This document shows, piece by piece, positions 8,756 through 16,128 of a stretch of DNA of 45,522 bases. A model generated the notes under the pieces. The model made no database searches, was not told the origin of the DNA, and saw only the letters and a program-made list of their open reading frames with translations. Source of the stretch: Phycisphaerales bacterium (GTDB taxonomy: Bacteria; Planctomycetota; Phycisphaerae; Phycisphaerales; UBA1924); contig JACVCL010000007.1 of assembly GCA_016742075.1 (NCBI GenBank), positions 1 through 45,522 on the forward strand, read 5' to 3'. Both the position numbers and the translations under genes were made by a program. Within the stretch, counting starts at the first letter, position 1. Each line of letters opens with the position of its first letter.

Positions 8756-9449
8756 GCAGCTCGCGCGCCGAGCGATCCTGCGCCCTCAGGAACGCACCGA
8801 CGGCGCGGCGCAATTCGGGCCGCTCAGCCGACAGCCTCGCGCCGTTGGCCCGCACCGCCGCGAGCGTGCGCGACACGGCCCGCGCGAGCACCGGCCCCGG
8901 CACCGTGGCGATCGCCTCGACCCGGTCGCCCAGCGACGCGATGAATGCCGCGGCCGCGCGGGCCGAGTAGGGCGAGCGCGGGTCGGGCGCCAGCGCATCG
9001 TCGGCCACGTACACCCCGCCCCGGCGCACGAGCCCGCGCAGCCGCTCGGCGGCGCGGTCCAGCGGATCGCACCCCAGCATCACCGCCGCGTCGAATCGGC
9101 GCGGCACGCGGAGCCGGCGGAAATCGCCCACCTCGAACCGCACCAGAGGCGACACGCCTCGCGCCGCGGCCAGCCGCCGGGCCGATTCCACGAACGCCGG
9201 GCACGCGTCGACCCCCAGCACGCGGCAGCCGCACCGGCGCGCGATCGCCACCGCCGCGGCCCCCTTGCCGCACCCCAGATCAATGACCCGCCCGCCCCGC
9301 CCGACGCCCAGACGGGCCAGCATGTTCGCGGCACGCACCGGGAACCCCCCGAGCGCATCGACACCTTCGAACAACGCGCCGAGCCACGGGAACAACGCCG
9401 CCGGCGCATCCACCGACGCCGACGACTGCTCCGCGAGCGAACGTCCCAT
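8709..9449 (-). CDS. SAM-dependent methyltransferase
   Basis: 246-residue class I methyltransferase. SAM-binding motif I is VIDLGCGKGAAAVAIAR (residues about 55-71), motif II-like VLGVDACPAF, and VRFEVGDFRRL follows, with AAVMLGCDPLDR at the motif IV position. The N-terminus (LFEGVDALGGFPVRAANMLARLGV) resembles small-molecule methyltransferases rather than RNA enzymes. Substrate unknown. TAGGCT at 9456-9461 lies 6 nt before the ATG, suggesting a leaderless mRNA. The C-terminal 15 codons overlap the kinase gene on the other strand. Confidence 0.85.
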   Translation of the reverse strand: MGRSLAEQSSASVDAPAALFPWLGALFEGVDALGGFPVRAANMLARLGVGRGGRVIDLGCGKGAAAVAIARRCGCRVLGVDACPAFVESARRLAAARGVSPLVRFEVGDFRRLRVPRRFDAAVMLGCDPLDRAAERLRGLVRRGGVYVADDALAPDPRSPYSARAAAAFIASLGDRVEAIATVPGPVLARAVSRTLAAVRANGARLSAERPELRRAVGAFLRAQDRSARELLTRWRAAIVGVRRGP

Positions 9450-9455
9450 GCGCGC

Positions 9456-9461
9456 AGCCTA
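9456..9461 (-). promoter_or_regulatory. -10 hexamer of the methyltransferase gene (leaderless type)
   Basis: TAGGCT, 6 nt before the ATG; identical hexamers serve the genes at 22568, 31219 and 35770. Confidence 0.5.
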
Positions 9462-9495
9462 ACCCCCCACTGCTCTCTCGATGCGGCTCGCCCCG

Positions 9496-10389
9496 TTACG
9501 CGGCGAGCGGCAGCCGCACCCGCACCTGGCTGCCCCGGCCCCGGGCGCTCGTGATGCTCAGCTCGCCCCCCGCCTCTTCGACAAGCTGCCGGACCACCGT
9601 CAGGCCAACGCCAGAACCCTTGCGCCCGCCGCGGGCGGCCCAGCCGCTCAGAGGCCGAGCACGCCCGAGCGCGGCCCGTACCTGCGCGGGGGTCATCCCG
9701 ACGCCCTGATCGCGGATCGTGAGCGTGATCGAGCCAGCCAAGGAATTGATCGTACTATGTTTGGTATTCGAATGATTTACTGCTTTGCCGGATCGTCTCA
9801 CAACGACACCGGGCTGAACCTCGAGATCGACGCGGACAGTCGGATTGGCCCCGCCGGCCAGCCGTGTGGCCTCGCCGGCGTTGAGCAGCAGATTCACGAG
9901 GACGCGCTCGAGATCTTCCGCTCGCATCGCGCAGAGCACCGGGCCAGCCGCGGAGGCTGCGAGCGGCGAGACAGTCCAGCCCAGCCGGTCGGCTTCGGGG
10001 GCGATGGTTTCGAGGGCGTTCGCCACCGAGGCGTGAACGTCGGCGGCGGGGGCCTGGGGACCGCGGCCCGCGGCCCCCGGGAGGGCATGGGCGAGTATCG
10101 CGTCGGCTTTCTGGATGGACTCAATCGTCCGCCGTAGGGCCCGCTCGGCGAGGGCGGTGTCCCCGGGCGACCGCAGGGCCAAGTCGGCGAGGGTCTGCGC
10201 CGGCGCGAGGATGTTCCGGAGGTCGTGGGCCAGGGCCCGCACCGAGCCGGGGCCGCCGGCGCTCTGGGGCGAGTGTTCCACGTGGAACGTTTGCCGCGGC
10301 CTCCTCTGAGCCGGTGTGGATGAGTCCGAGCTGGGGCGCGCTGGTGGCATCGGGTCTGGGCATCTCCGGCGTGCCCTTGGCATCGGCAC
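9496..10389 (-). CDS. histidine-kinase-like protein (HisKA plus HATPase)
   Basis: 297 residues, cytosolic. H-box-like AHDLRNILAP with His55, then N-box LVNLLLNAGEA (Asn166, Asn170), G1 DQGVGM (227-232) and G2 GSGVGL near 265. No sensor domain or membrane segment, and no response regulator next to it, so it is an orphan soluble kinase. The start is uncertain: ATG at 10389 or 10350, neither with a Shine-Dalgarno. Residues 35-39 (FHVEH) are encoded by a parS site. Residues 198-219 (from SGKAVNHSN on) are encoded by an AT-rich patch unlike the rest of the gene and sit as an insert between two strands of the ATPase fold. Confidence 0.8.
   Translation of the reverse strand: MPMPRARRRCPDPMPPARPSSDSSTPAQRRPRQTFHVEHSPQSAGGPGSVRALAHDLRNILAPAQTLADLALRSPGDTALAERALRRTIESIQKADAILAHALPGAAGRGPQAPAADVHASVANALETIAPEADRLGWTVSPLAASAAGPVLCAMRAEDLERVLVNLLLNAGEATRLAGGANPTVRVDLEVQPGVVVRRSGKAVNHSNTKHSTINSLAGSITLTIRDQGVGMTPAQVRAALGRARPLSGWAARGGRKGSGVGLTVVRQLVEEAGGELSITSARGRGSQVRVRLPLAA
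9733..9798. other. AT-rich patch inside the kinase-like gene
   Basis: About 65 bp that is more than half A+T inside DNA otherwise above 70% G+C. It encodes an insert absent from the usual HATPase core. It could be an inserted sequence, a protein-binding site or a regulatory element. Confidence 0.5.
10275..10288. promoter_or_regulatory. parS: parS site 1
   Basis: Perfect 14-bp palindrome GTTCCACGTGGAAC, the core of the bacterial parS consensus bound by ParB. It lies within the histidine-kinase-like gene, 864 bp before the parB start. Confidence 0.9.
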
Positions 10390-10428
10390 TCGGAGATCGC
10401 CGCATGACCGCGCCGCGGCAGGCCGCGT

Positions 10429-10926
10429 TCAATCGGTCACGGCCAGCCAATCCAGGCGGCCCGTGGGCCGCCCCTGCCACAGGTCGGATCGGCCGGCGAG
10501 CCAGTCGCGGATGGCCCCGGGGCGGAGGTCGTCGGCGTCCAGGGCGTCCCGAGACACCCAGCGAAAGGCGATCTTGGGCTCGCGGCTGGTCGCCCAGGCG
10601 GAGGGATCGGCGATGGGGTCAGACCCGTGCGGTTCCACGTGGAACACCAGGTTCACCTCGTGGCGTGGAACAGGAGTGCCGTCGGGCTTGGTTTCGACGA
10701 AGCGGGCCTCGCAGACCAACAGGGGGGCTCCGACCACAATCGTGCGCCCGAGCTCTTCGCGGAACTCCCGCACGCACGCCGCGGCGGCCGACTCACCCGG
10801 GTCCACGTGCCCGCCGGGGAGGTAGCCGTAACCCCGCTTGACACTCCGGCACACGAGCAGGCGACCCGCGTGCACGAGCGCCCCGCGGGCGATGAGTTCG
10901 ATGCTCTGGGGTCGTGGGTCGGGCAT
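10429..10926 (-). CDS. Nudix hydrolase
   Basis: 165-residue Nudix-fold pyrophosphohydrolase. The full signature is seen: GGHVDPGESAAAACVREFREELG fits G-x5-E-x7-R-E-U-x-E-E-x-G and would bind Mg2+. Substrate cannot be told from sequence; its N-terminus IELIARGALVHAGRLLVCRS is typical of ADP-ribose/NDP-type Nudix enzymes. Start chosen at ATG 10926; an upstream ATG in frame at 11064 would place parS site 3 inside the gene and gives a low-complexity extension. It ends 39 bp before the kinase-like gene in the same direction. FHVEP inside it is encoded by parS site 2. Confidence 0.85.
   Translation of the reverse strand: MPDPRPQSIELIARGALVHAGRLLVCRSVKRGYGYLPGGHVDPGESAAAACVREFREELGRTIVVGAPLLVCEARFVETKPDGTPVPRHEVNLVFHVEPHGSDPIADPSAWATSREPKIAFRWVSRDALDADDLRPGAIRDWLAGRSDLWQGRPTGRLDWLAVTD
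10632..10645. promoter_or_regulatory. parS: parS site 2
   Basis: Second perfect GTTCCACGTGGAAC, within the Nudix gene, 357 bp from site 1. Confidence 0.9.
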
Positions 10927-10971
10927 GGCAGGGGGGGCCAGCGGATGGCGCGATGAGTCGGGGCCGTGAAA

Positions 10972-10985
10972 GTTCCACGTGGAAC
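10972..10985. promoter_or_regulatory. parS: parS site 3
   Basis: Third perfect GTTCCACGTGGAAC, in the space between the Nudix gene and parB, 340 bp from site 2 and 166 bp before the parB start. Confidence 0.9.
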
Positions 10986-11100
10986 ATGCGGCTTCGCCGA
11001 TGCTACAGGATCGCCGCGGCGAGTGGTGGGACCGGGGTGCCCGACCATCGGATCCCCAACCCATTGGTGATCACGTCGCGCAGAACCGCGAGCCGTGGGT

Positions 11101-11106
11101 TATCAT
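11101..11106 (+). promoter_or_regulatory. candidate -10 of parB
   Basis: TATCAT, 45 nt before the parB ATG. No matching -35 seen, so the call is tentative. Confidence 0.3.
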
Positions 11107-11151
11107 CGGGTCGACACGCCCATCGCCACCCGCCACTTTCGAGATCACGCC

Positions 11152-12192
11152 ATGACCAAGATCGCCAAGCCTCGCCTCGGCAAAGGCCTCTCCGCCCTCA
11201 TCGGCACGCCGGCGCCGATCAACGCCAACACAACCCAACCACATACCGAACAAGTGGCCCATCGGGTGCCGGACGACGCTCGGCCGCTGCCCGGGTCTGA
11301 GTTGGGGTTCAAGCGGATTCCGGTCGCGGCGATCGCGCCGAATCCGTATCAGCCGCGGCAGGCGATCGACGAAGCTTCGCTGAAGGAACTGGCGGCCTCG
11401 ATCAAGGCGGCGGGGGTGATGCAGCCGATCGCCGTGCGGCTGAGCCCGGCCTCGGCCGAGGGACGGGGTGGGGGGGCAGGTGGGGGGCTTCGGTATCAGT
11501 TGATCGCCGGGGAGCGGCGCTGGCGGGCGGCGCAATTGGCGGGGCTCACCGAGCTTCCGGCGGTGGTGACCGACGCGAACGACCAGACCACCGCCGAGTG
11601 GGCGCTCATCGAGAACGTCCAGCGTCAGGACCTCAACCCGATCGATCGGGCGCAGGCGTTCCGGAATCTGTCGATCCGTTTCGGTCTTTCTCAGGGGGCG
11701 ATCGCCGAGCGGGTGGGGATCGATCGGTCGACGGTGAGCAACACGATCCGGCTGCTCGAGTTGGAGCCGGAGATCCAAGAGATGATCGCGGGGGGTGCAC
11801 TCTCGACCGGTCATGCGAAGGTTCTGCTGTCGGCGGCGCCGGGTAAGGCCCGGGCGGGCCTGGCCAAGCGCGTGGCGGATGAGTCGTGGTCGGTGCGCCG
11901 GCTGGAGCAGCACCTGGCGTCGTCGGCGGGGGTGCCGGCCCCGGCGGGCGGGCCGACGCCCGGAACAGGGCCTTCGGCGGCGGACCTTGCGGACGCCCGG
12001 GCGGCGTTGGCGCTGGCCCAGAGCGACGCGCAATTGCGGGATTTGGAAAAGCAACTGTCCCAGCATCTGGGGACCAAGGTTCGGCTGAAGACAGATTCGT
12101 CGCGGACGCGCGGGCGGCTGGTTGTTCACTTCTACGATCTCGCGCACTTCGACGGGCTGCTCGCGAGGCTCGGATTCCGGGCGGAATCCTGA
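11152..12192 (+). CDS. parB: chromosome-partitioning protein ParB
   Basis: 346 residues. Binds parS, spreads as a CTP-dependent clamp and loads SMC/positions the origin. N-terminal basic segment RLGKGLSALI is the usual ParA-interacting region. CTPase motifs: NPYQPR (64-69), IAGERRWRAA (118-127, with GERR at 120-123) and ENVQRQDLNPID (154-165). Helix-turn-helix LSQGAIAERVGIDRSTVSN around 179-197. A Gly-rich loop (about 104-112) interrupts the N-terminal domain. C-terminal dimerisation domain ends VVHFYDLAHFDGLLARLGF. Three parS sites lie within 900 bp upstream. No parA is present on either side, so the partner must be elsewhere or absent. Confidence 0.97.
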   Translation: MTKIAKPRLGKGLSALIGTPAPINANTTQPHTEQVAHRVPDDARPLPGSELGFKRIPVAAIAPNPYQPRQAIDEASLKELAASIKAAGVMQPIAVRLSPASAEGRGGGAGGGLRYQLIAGERRWRAAQLAGLTELPAVVTDANDQTTAEWALIENVQRQDLNPIDRAQAFRNLSIRFGLSQGAIAERVGIDRSTVSNTIRLLELEPEIQEMIAGGALSTGHAKVLLSAAPGKARAGLAKRVADESWSVRRLEQHLASSAGVPAPAGGPTPGTGPSAADLADARAALALAQSDAQLRDLEKQLSQHLGTKVRLKTDSSRTRGRLVVHFYDLAHFDGLLARLGFRAES

Positions 12193-12297
12193 CCGGCGGG
12201 GCCCTTCGGGGTCCTATCAGATGGCGAACAAAAGGGTCCTTTCCGGAGATGCTCTGCCGGAACTGTTCTCCTTTCGCGCGCATATTGATGTGGTTGG

Positions 12298-12326
12298 TTG
12301 AGAAGAGTGTTTTGAAAGATTATGCT
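12298..12326 (+). promoter_or_regulatory. sigma-70-type promoter TTGAGA-N17-TATGCT
   Basis: -35 TTGAGA at 12298-12303, exact 17-nt spacer, -10 TATGCT at 12321-12326, in an AT-rich patch. Predicted start near 12333, leader about 105 nt. It drives the winged-helix gene at 12439. Confidence 0.6.
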
Positions 12327-12346
12327 CACGGCGTCAGCACGCCGTG
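12327..12346 (+). promoter_or_regulatory. perfect dyad at the transcription start (operator or 5' hairpin)
   Basis: Arms CACGGCGT (12327-12334) and ACGCCGTG (12339-12346) around CAGC begin directly after the -10. The position fits a repressor operator; transcription would begin inside it, so a full 5' hairpin is less likely. Confidence 0.45.
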
Positions 12347-12438
12347 AAGCGTGCGAGCGCCAGGCCCGGATCGGGCCGTTCCGAAGAGGCGGCGGAGGAC
12401 CTGCCGTCTCGTGGCGTGTGCAAGGAAAGGTGATCTGA

Positions 12439-12849
12439 ATGGCCCGTTCTTCTTCGTCGTCGCTCTCGAACCTGTCGATCCGTGAACTGCAGATGGAGAT
12501 GCGTCGCCGGCAGCGCAAGCTGTCGACGCTGCACCGCAAGCGCGAGAAGCTGATCACGCAGCTTCGGACGATCGACTCGGTGATCGCGGAGCACGGGGGC
12601 TCGATCGGCGGCGGCGGCGAGCTCGTGATGCGCAAGCGTCCGAAGAACGACTCGAAGCTGGCCGACGCTCTGGTGGCGGTGCTGACGGGCAAGACGATGT
12701 CGGTCACCGACGTCGCCGAGGCGGTGCAGAAGGCCGGGTACAAGACCACCAGCCCGAACTTCCGCACGATCGTCAACCAGACGCTGCTGCGCGAGAGCCG
12801 CATCAAGCGCGTTTCGCGCGGTCAGTACACGGCCAAGGCCAAGGGCTGA
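12439..12849 (+). CDS. small basic winged-helix protein beside parB
   Basis: 136 residues, strongly basic. Residues 10-50 are a charged helix, probably a coiled coil (SIRELQMEMRRRQRKLS...). A Gly-rich linker precedes residues 73-132, a winged-helix-like domain with DALVAVLTGKTMSVTDVAEAV and SPNFRTIVNQTLL followed by a short wing ending SRGQYTAK. The layout resembles nucleoid-associated or regulatory proteins seen in Planctomycetota. Expression signals are the best in the window: TTGAGA-N17-TATGCT promoter, AAAGGTGAT ribosome site at 12426-12434, and a perfect terminator. This suggests an abundant protein. Exact DNA target and function are unknown. Confidence 0.75.
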   Translation: MARSSSSSLSNLSIRELQMEMRRRQRKLSTLHRKREKLITQLRTIDSVIAEHGGSIGGGGELVMRKRPKNDSKLADALVAVLTGKTMSVTDVAEAVQKAGYKTTSPNFRTIVNQTLLRESRIKRVSRGQYTAKAKG

Positions 12850-12852
12850 TCC

Positions 12853-12883
12853 CGCCGCGGACGCCGGTCCGCGGCGTTTTTTT
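12853..12883 (+). terminator. intrinsic terminator of the winged-helix gene
   Basis: Perfect 10-bp stem (CGCCGCGGAC / GTCCGCGGCG) with a GCCG loop, followed by seven T at 12877-12883, starting 3 nt after the stop codon. Confidence 0.9.
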
Positions 12884-12889
12884 CGCGTC

Positions 12890-12911
12890 GCATCCACAGA
12901 TTTGTGGATTT
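12890..12911. other. palindrome with two facing DnaA-box-like sequences
   Basis: ATCCACA-GATT-TGTGGAT at 12892-12909. Read outward each arm matches 7 of 9 bases of TTATCCACA. It lies in the 177-bp space between convergent genes, so it is not a promoter element of either. Confidence 0.3.
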
Positions 12912-13026
12912 TCGCATCCGAACCGTGCAGAACTGTGGCGTGGAGCCCGCTTTTGAGGCTGCGTTGCCACAGAACTGACAGGGAGCGCTGACTTTGTGCG
13001 CCGGCGCGGCCGGGCGCGGCACGGGT

Positions 13027-14403
13027 TCAGTCTCTTGACGGGCGGCGCGAGGTGACGGCGCGGATATCGCGGTCGAGCCGGACGAAGAGCCACACGCTCC
13101 ACAGGCTGATGAGGCCGCAGAGGATGAGGCTCCAGGCGCCGATGCCGCGCCACGACAGATCGAGCCCGGGGAGGCGCAGCGACCACCCGTGGTAGAGCAG
13201 GGCCCCGATGAAGGGGGCGAAGAGCCCCCGGACGCCGGTGAGCGTGACGTGCAGGCCCATGTACACGGCGGCGCGGTCGCGCTGGGCGAAGTCGTGGTGC
13301 CCCAGGTTCCAGGCCAGGGTTCCGCCGCCGGCGGCGATGCCCAGCACGATGCGGGAGACATAGAGCACGGTCTCGCTGCCGAGCAGGAAGCCGGCGCCCA
13401 TCAGGAAGTTGGCGGCGACGAACGACCACGAGTGGTAGGTGCGGAAGCGGACGATGTGCATGCGGTCGAGCAGGCGGGCCCAGAAGGGGATCGCGGCGAC
13501 GGGCATGACCATCGGCAGCACGTGCGTGAGGGTGATGGACTGCGCGTAGCTGAGGTCTTTGAACTGGTCGGTGAGGGCGATGACGAAGATCGGGAGGGCG
13601 GCGAGCGAGGGCACGCCGAGCACGAACTGGGCCCACATGAAGCGTCGGTAGGCGTGGTCCTTGCGGAGCAGGTCGAGCATGGCGCGGGCGGAGGCGGCGT
13701 GGTGGTCGGCGTCGCGGTGGGCGCGTTCGCGCTTGAGCTGGGAGACGCGGCCCCGCCAGCGGACGCGGCTCATCGACCACACGCCGCCCACGGCGAGGGC
13801 GGCGCAGGCGAGGAAGACCCAGCGGTAGCCGTGCCCCTCGCCGCCGGCGGCCTTGTCCCAGTCGATGGCCTTGCCGGCGAGCAGGCCGGCGAGGCCGGCG
13901 ACGAGGGCGGTGGCGATGGCGATCTTGCCGGTGATGCGGCCGCGCTCGGTGCGGGGGTAGTTGGCGCGCCAGATGTCGGCGCGGGCGACGCTGATGCCGG
14001 TGATGAAGGCCTGCGCGGCGAGGACCGAGAGGGTGAGGACCCAGAGGCCCGGGGTGCTGAAGGGGGCGGCGGCGGCGACGAGCACGCAGGCGATGATCGA
14101 CCACTGCAGGCCGTTGACGAAGCGAACACGGTCGGCGCCGTGGACCCAGCGGGTCCAGGCGACGCTGGTGACGTTGGCGATGCTCGAGGCCCCTGTGAGG
14201 GTGGCGACGACGATGGGCCCGGCGTTGAAGGCCTTGGCGGCGATGAGTCCGGCGACGCCGCCGTCGACGCAGGCGAGGGCGGCGGGCATGAGGCCGGCGT
14301 TGGCCAGTTCGAAGCGGTAGTTGCGGCGGATGAGCGGTCGCTGGGCCCCGGGCGCGATGGCGCCGATGGCGGCGGAGATCGGCTGTCGCAGCGCGCGGGG
14401 CAT
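13027..14403 (-). CDS. MFS-type membrane transporter
   Basis: 458-residue multi-spanning protein with about 11-12 hydrophobic segments in two halves joined by a cytosolic basic loop (around residues 215-240, QLKRERAHRDADHHAAS). Overall pattern and size match the major facilitator superfamily. The loop after helix 2-3 and motifs such as FVLGVPSLAALPIFVIALTDQF suggest a non-classical branch in which a half ends NLGHHDFA. Substrate unknown. TACCCT at 14412-14417 is 8 nt before the ATG, suggesting a leaderless mRNA. Divergent from lysS, only 54 bp between starts, so the two promoters nearly touch. Confidence 0.8.
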   Translation of the reverse strand: MPRALRQPISAAIGAIAPGAQRPLIRRNYRFELANAGLMPAALACVDGGVAGLIAAKAFNAGPIVVATLTGASSIANVTSVAWTRWVHGADRVRFVNGLQWSIIACVLVAAAAPFSTPGLWVLTLSVLAAQAFITGISVARADIWRANYPRTERGRITGKIAIATALVAGLAGLLAGKAIDWDKAAGGEGHGYRWVFLACAALAVGGVWSMSRVRWRGRVSQLKRERAHRDADHHAASARAMLDLLRKDHAYRRFMWAQFVLGVPSLAALPIFVIALTDQFKDLSYAQSITLTHVLPMVMPVAAIPFWARLLDRMHIVRFRTYHSWSFVAANFLMGAGFLLGSETVLYVSRIVLGIAAGGGTLAWNLGHHDFAQRDRAAVYMGLHVTLTGVRGLFAPFIGALLYHGWSLRLPGLDLSWRGIGAWSLILCGLISLWSVWLFVRLDRDIRAVTSRRPSRD

Positions 14404-14411
14404 GGGAGGAG

Positions 14412-14417
14412 AGGGTA
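14412..14417 (-). promoter_or_regulatory. -10 hexamer of the MFS gene (leaderless type)
   Basis: TACCCT, 8 nt before the ATG. Weaker than the others because the surrounding purine-rich strand can give chance matches. Confidence 0.35.
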
Positions 14418-14444
14418 GGTGACGACGCCCCGGCGCAGGGGCCG

Positions 14445-14450
14445 TACCAT
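14445..14450 (+). promoter_or_regulatory. -10 hexamer of lysS (leaderless type)
   Basis: TACCAT, 7 nt before the lysS ATG, same hexamer and spacing as at the kinase gene. Confidence 0.5.
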
Positions 14451-14457
14451 CGGGGCC

Positions 14458-16083
14458 ATGTCGCAGACCCACGAAGTGAACCCGGGAGCGCCGGGCGAGG
14501 CCGAGTCGCCGCACCGGCTGGAGCAGCAGCGTCGGGAGAACCGCTCGGCGATCGCCGCGATGGGGGTGGACCCGTACGGCGGTCGGACGGAGGGGGTGAT
14601 CTCGATCGCCGAGGCGCGGGCGAGGTTCGACCCCGAGGCCGACGCGGCGCACAACGCGGCGGGCAAGGCGCCGCCGCCGGGGTACGCCGACCGGCGGCCG
14701 GTGGCGACGGTGGCGGGGCGCGTGGTGCTGAAGCGCGACGGCGGGAAGCTGGTGTGGATGCAGCTTCGCGACCACACGAGCGGCCCGCAGGCCGAGGGCG
14801 AGGCCGCGCCGCCGCAGGGTCTGGTGAAGGACCTGCAGATCGCGGTGAGCAAGGCCGACTGCGCCGGGCCGGGATTCGAGCTGGCCAAGTACCTCGACCT
14901 CGGCGACGTGGTGGTGGCCCGGGGCCCGCTGATGCGGACCAAGACCGGGGAGATCACGGTGTGGGCGTCGTCGCTGACGATGGCGGCCAAGAGCCTGGCG
15001 CCGCCGCCCGAGAAGTTCAAGGGTCTGTCGGACGTGGAGATCCGCTACCGCAAGCGGTACATGGACCTGTACGCCAACCCGGAGGGGATGGCGGTGTTCA
15101 TGCTGCGGGCGCGGCTGGCGAGCGTGATCCGCGCGTTCCTGGAGCGGCGCGGGTTCGTGGAGGTGGAGACGCCGACGCTGCAGATCCAGGCGGGTGGCGC
15201 GGCGGCGCGGCCGTTCGTGACGCACATGAACGCGCTCGACATCGACCTGTTCATGCGGGTGGCGCCGGAGCTGTACCTCAAGCGGCTGCTGGTGGGGGGC
15301 ATGCCGCGGGTGTTCGAGTGGAGCCGCAACTTCCGCAACGAGGGGGTCGACCGCTCGCACAACCCCGAGTTCTCGATGATCGAGCTGTACGAGGCCTTCG
15401 GCGACTACGGCACGATGCGCGAGCTGACCGAGTCGCTGTTCCGGGCGTGCGCGGGCGAGGTGGCTTCGGCCCGCGGCGCGCCGGGCGACCTGCGCCTGCC
15501 GTACGGCGAGATCGTCATCGACTTCGGCCGGCCGTTCGCGGCGGTGACGTACGCCGAACTGTTCGAGCGGGCGATCGGCTGCTCGATGCACGACCAGCCG
15601 GCGGTGCGGGCCGCGGCCGAGAAGCGCCGCCTGAAGCTGAAGACCGACAAGGGCGTGTCGCTCGACCACCTGCTGCTGGTGCAGGAACTCTTCGACGAGG
15701 CCGAAGCGTCGATCGACCCTTCGGTGCCGACGTTCGTGCTCGACTACCCGGCGGCGCTGTGCCCGCTGACGCGGCCGAAGGCATCGGACCCGCGCGTGGC
15801 CGAGCGCTTCGAGCTGTTCGTGGGCGGGATGGAGCTGGCCAACGCCTACACCGAGCTCAACGACCCCGACGTGCAGGAGGCCAAGTTCCGCGAGCAGCTC
15901 GCGGGGCTCGACGACGAGGAGGCGACATTCCGCACCTTCGACGCCGACTTCGTCGAGGCGCTGAAGGTGGGCATGCCGCCGGCCGGCGGGCTGGGCATCG
16001 GCATCGACCGGATGATGATGGTGCTCCTGAACCAGCGGAGCATCCGCGACGTGATCCTGTTCCCGCTCATGCGGCCGCTGTGA
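14458..16083 (+). CDS. lysS: lysyl-tRNA synthetase, class II
   Basis: Charges tRNA-Lys. 541 residues, slightly longer than the usual 490-510. The N-terminal OB-fold anticodon domain spans about residues 70-200 (VATVAGRVVLKRDGGKLVWMQLRD). The class II core has motif 1 IRYRKRYMDLYANPEG, motif 2 FEWSRNFRNEGVDRSHNPEFSMIE and motif 3 GLGIGIDRMMMVLLNQRSIRDVILFP. A GTG at 14419 with a purine-rich stretch before it could add 13 residues, but the ATG at 14458 has a TACCAT -10 hexamer at the right distance and gives the normal N-terminus. Converges on the HtrA gene with a 45-bp gap. Confidence 0.97.
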   Translation: MSQTHEVNPGAPGEAESPHRLEQQRRENRSAIAAMGVDPYGGRTEGVISIAEARARFDPEADAAHNAAGKAPPPGYADRRPVATVAGRVVLKRDGGKLVWMQLRDHTSGPQAEGEAAPPQGLVKDLQIAVSKADCAGPGFELAKYLDLGDVVVARGPLMRTKTGEITVWASSLTMAAKSLAPPPEKFKGLSDVEIRYRKRYMDLYANPEGMAVFMLRARLASVIRAFLERRGFVEVETPTLQIQAGGAAARPFVTHMNALDIDLFMRVAPELYLKRLLVGGMPRVFEWSRNFRNEGVDRSHNPEFSMIELYEAFGDYGTMRELTESLFRACAGEVASARGAPGDLRLPYGEIVIDFGRPFAAVTYAELFERAIGCSMHDQPAVRAAAEKRRLKLKTDKGVSLDHLLLVQELFDEAEASIDPSVPTFVLDYPAALCPLTRPKASDPRVAERFELFVGGMELANAYTELNDPDVQEAKFREQLAGLDDEEATFRTFDADFVEALKVGMPPAGGLGIGIDRMMMVLLNQRSIRDVILFPLMRPL

Positions 16084-16128
16084 ACCGGCGGCGGGTGGCG
16101 GGGTTGGGGGGTTGCGGTGTGAGCGGGG

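Noticed and set aside
14419-14457. GTG start for lysS with purine-rich stretch before it
   Set aside because: Adds residues outside the family and the hexamer spacing supports the ATG at 14458; kept only as an alternative.
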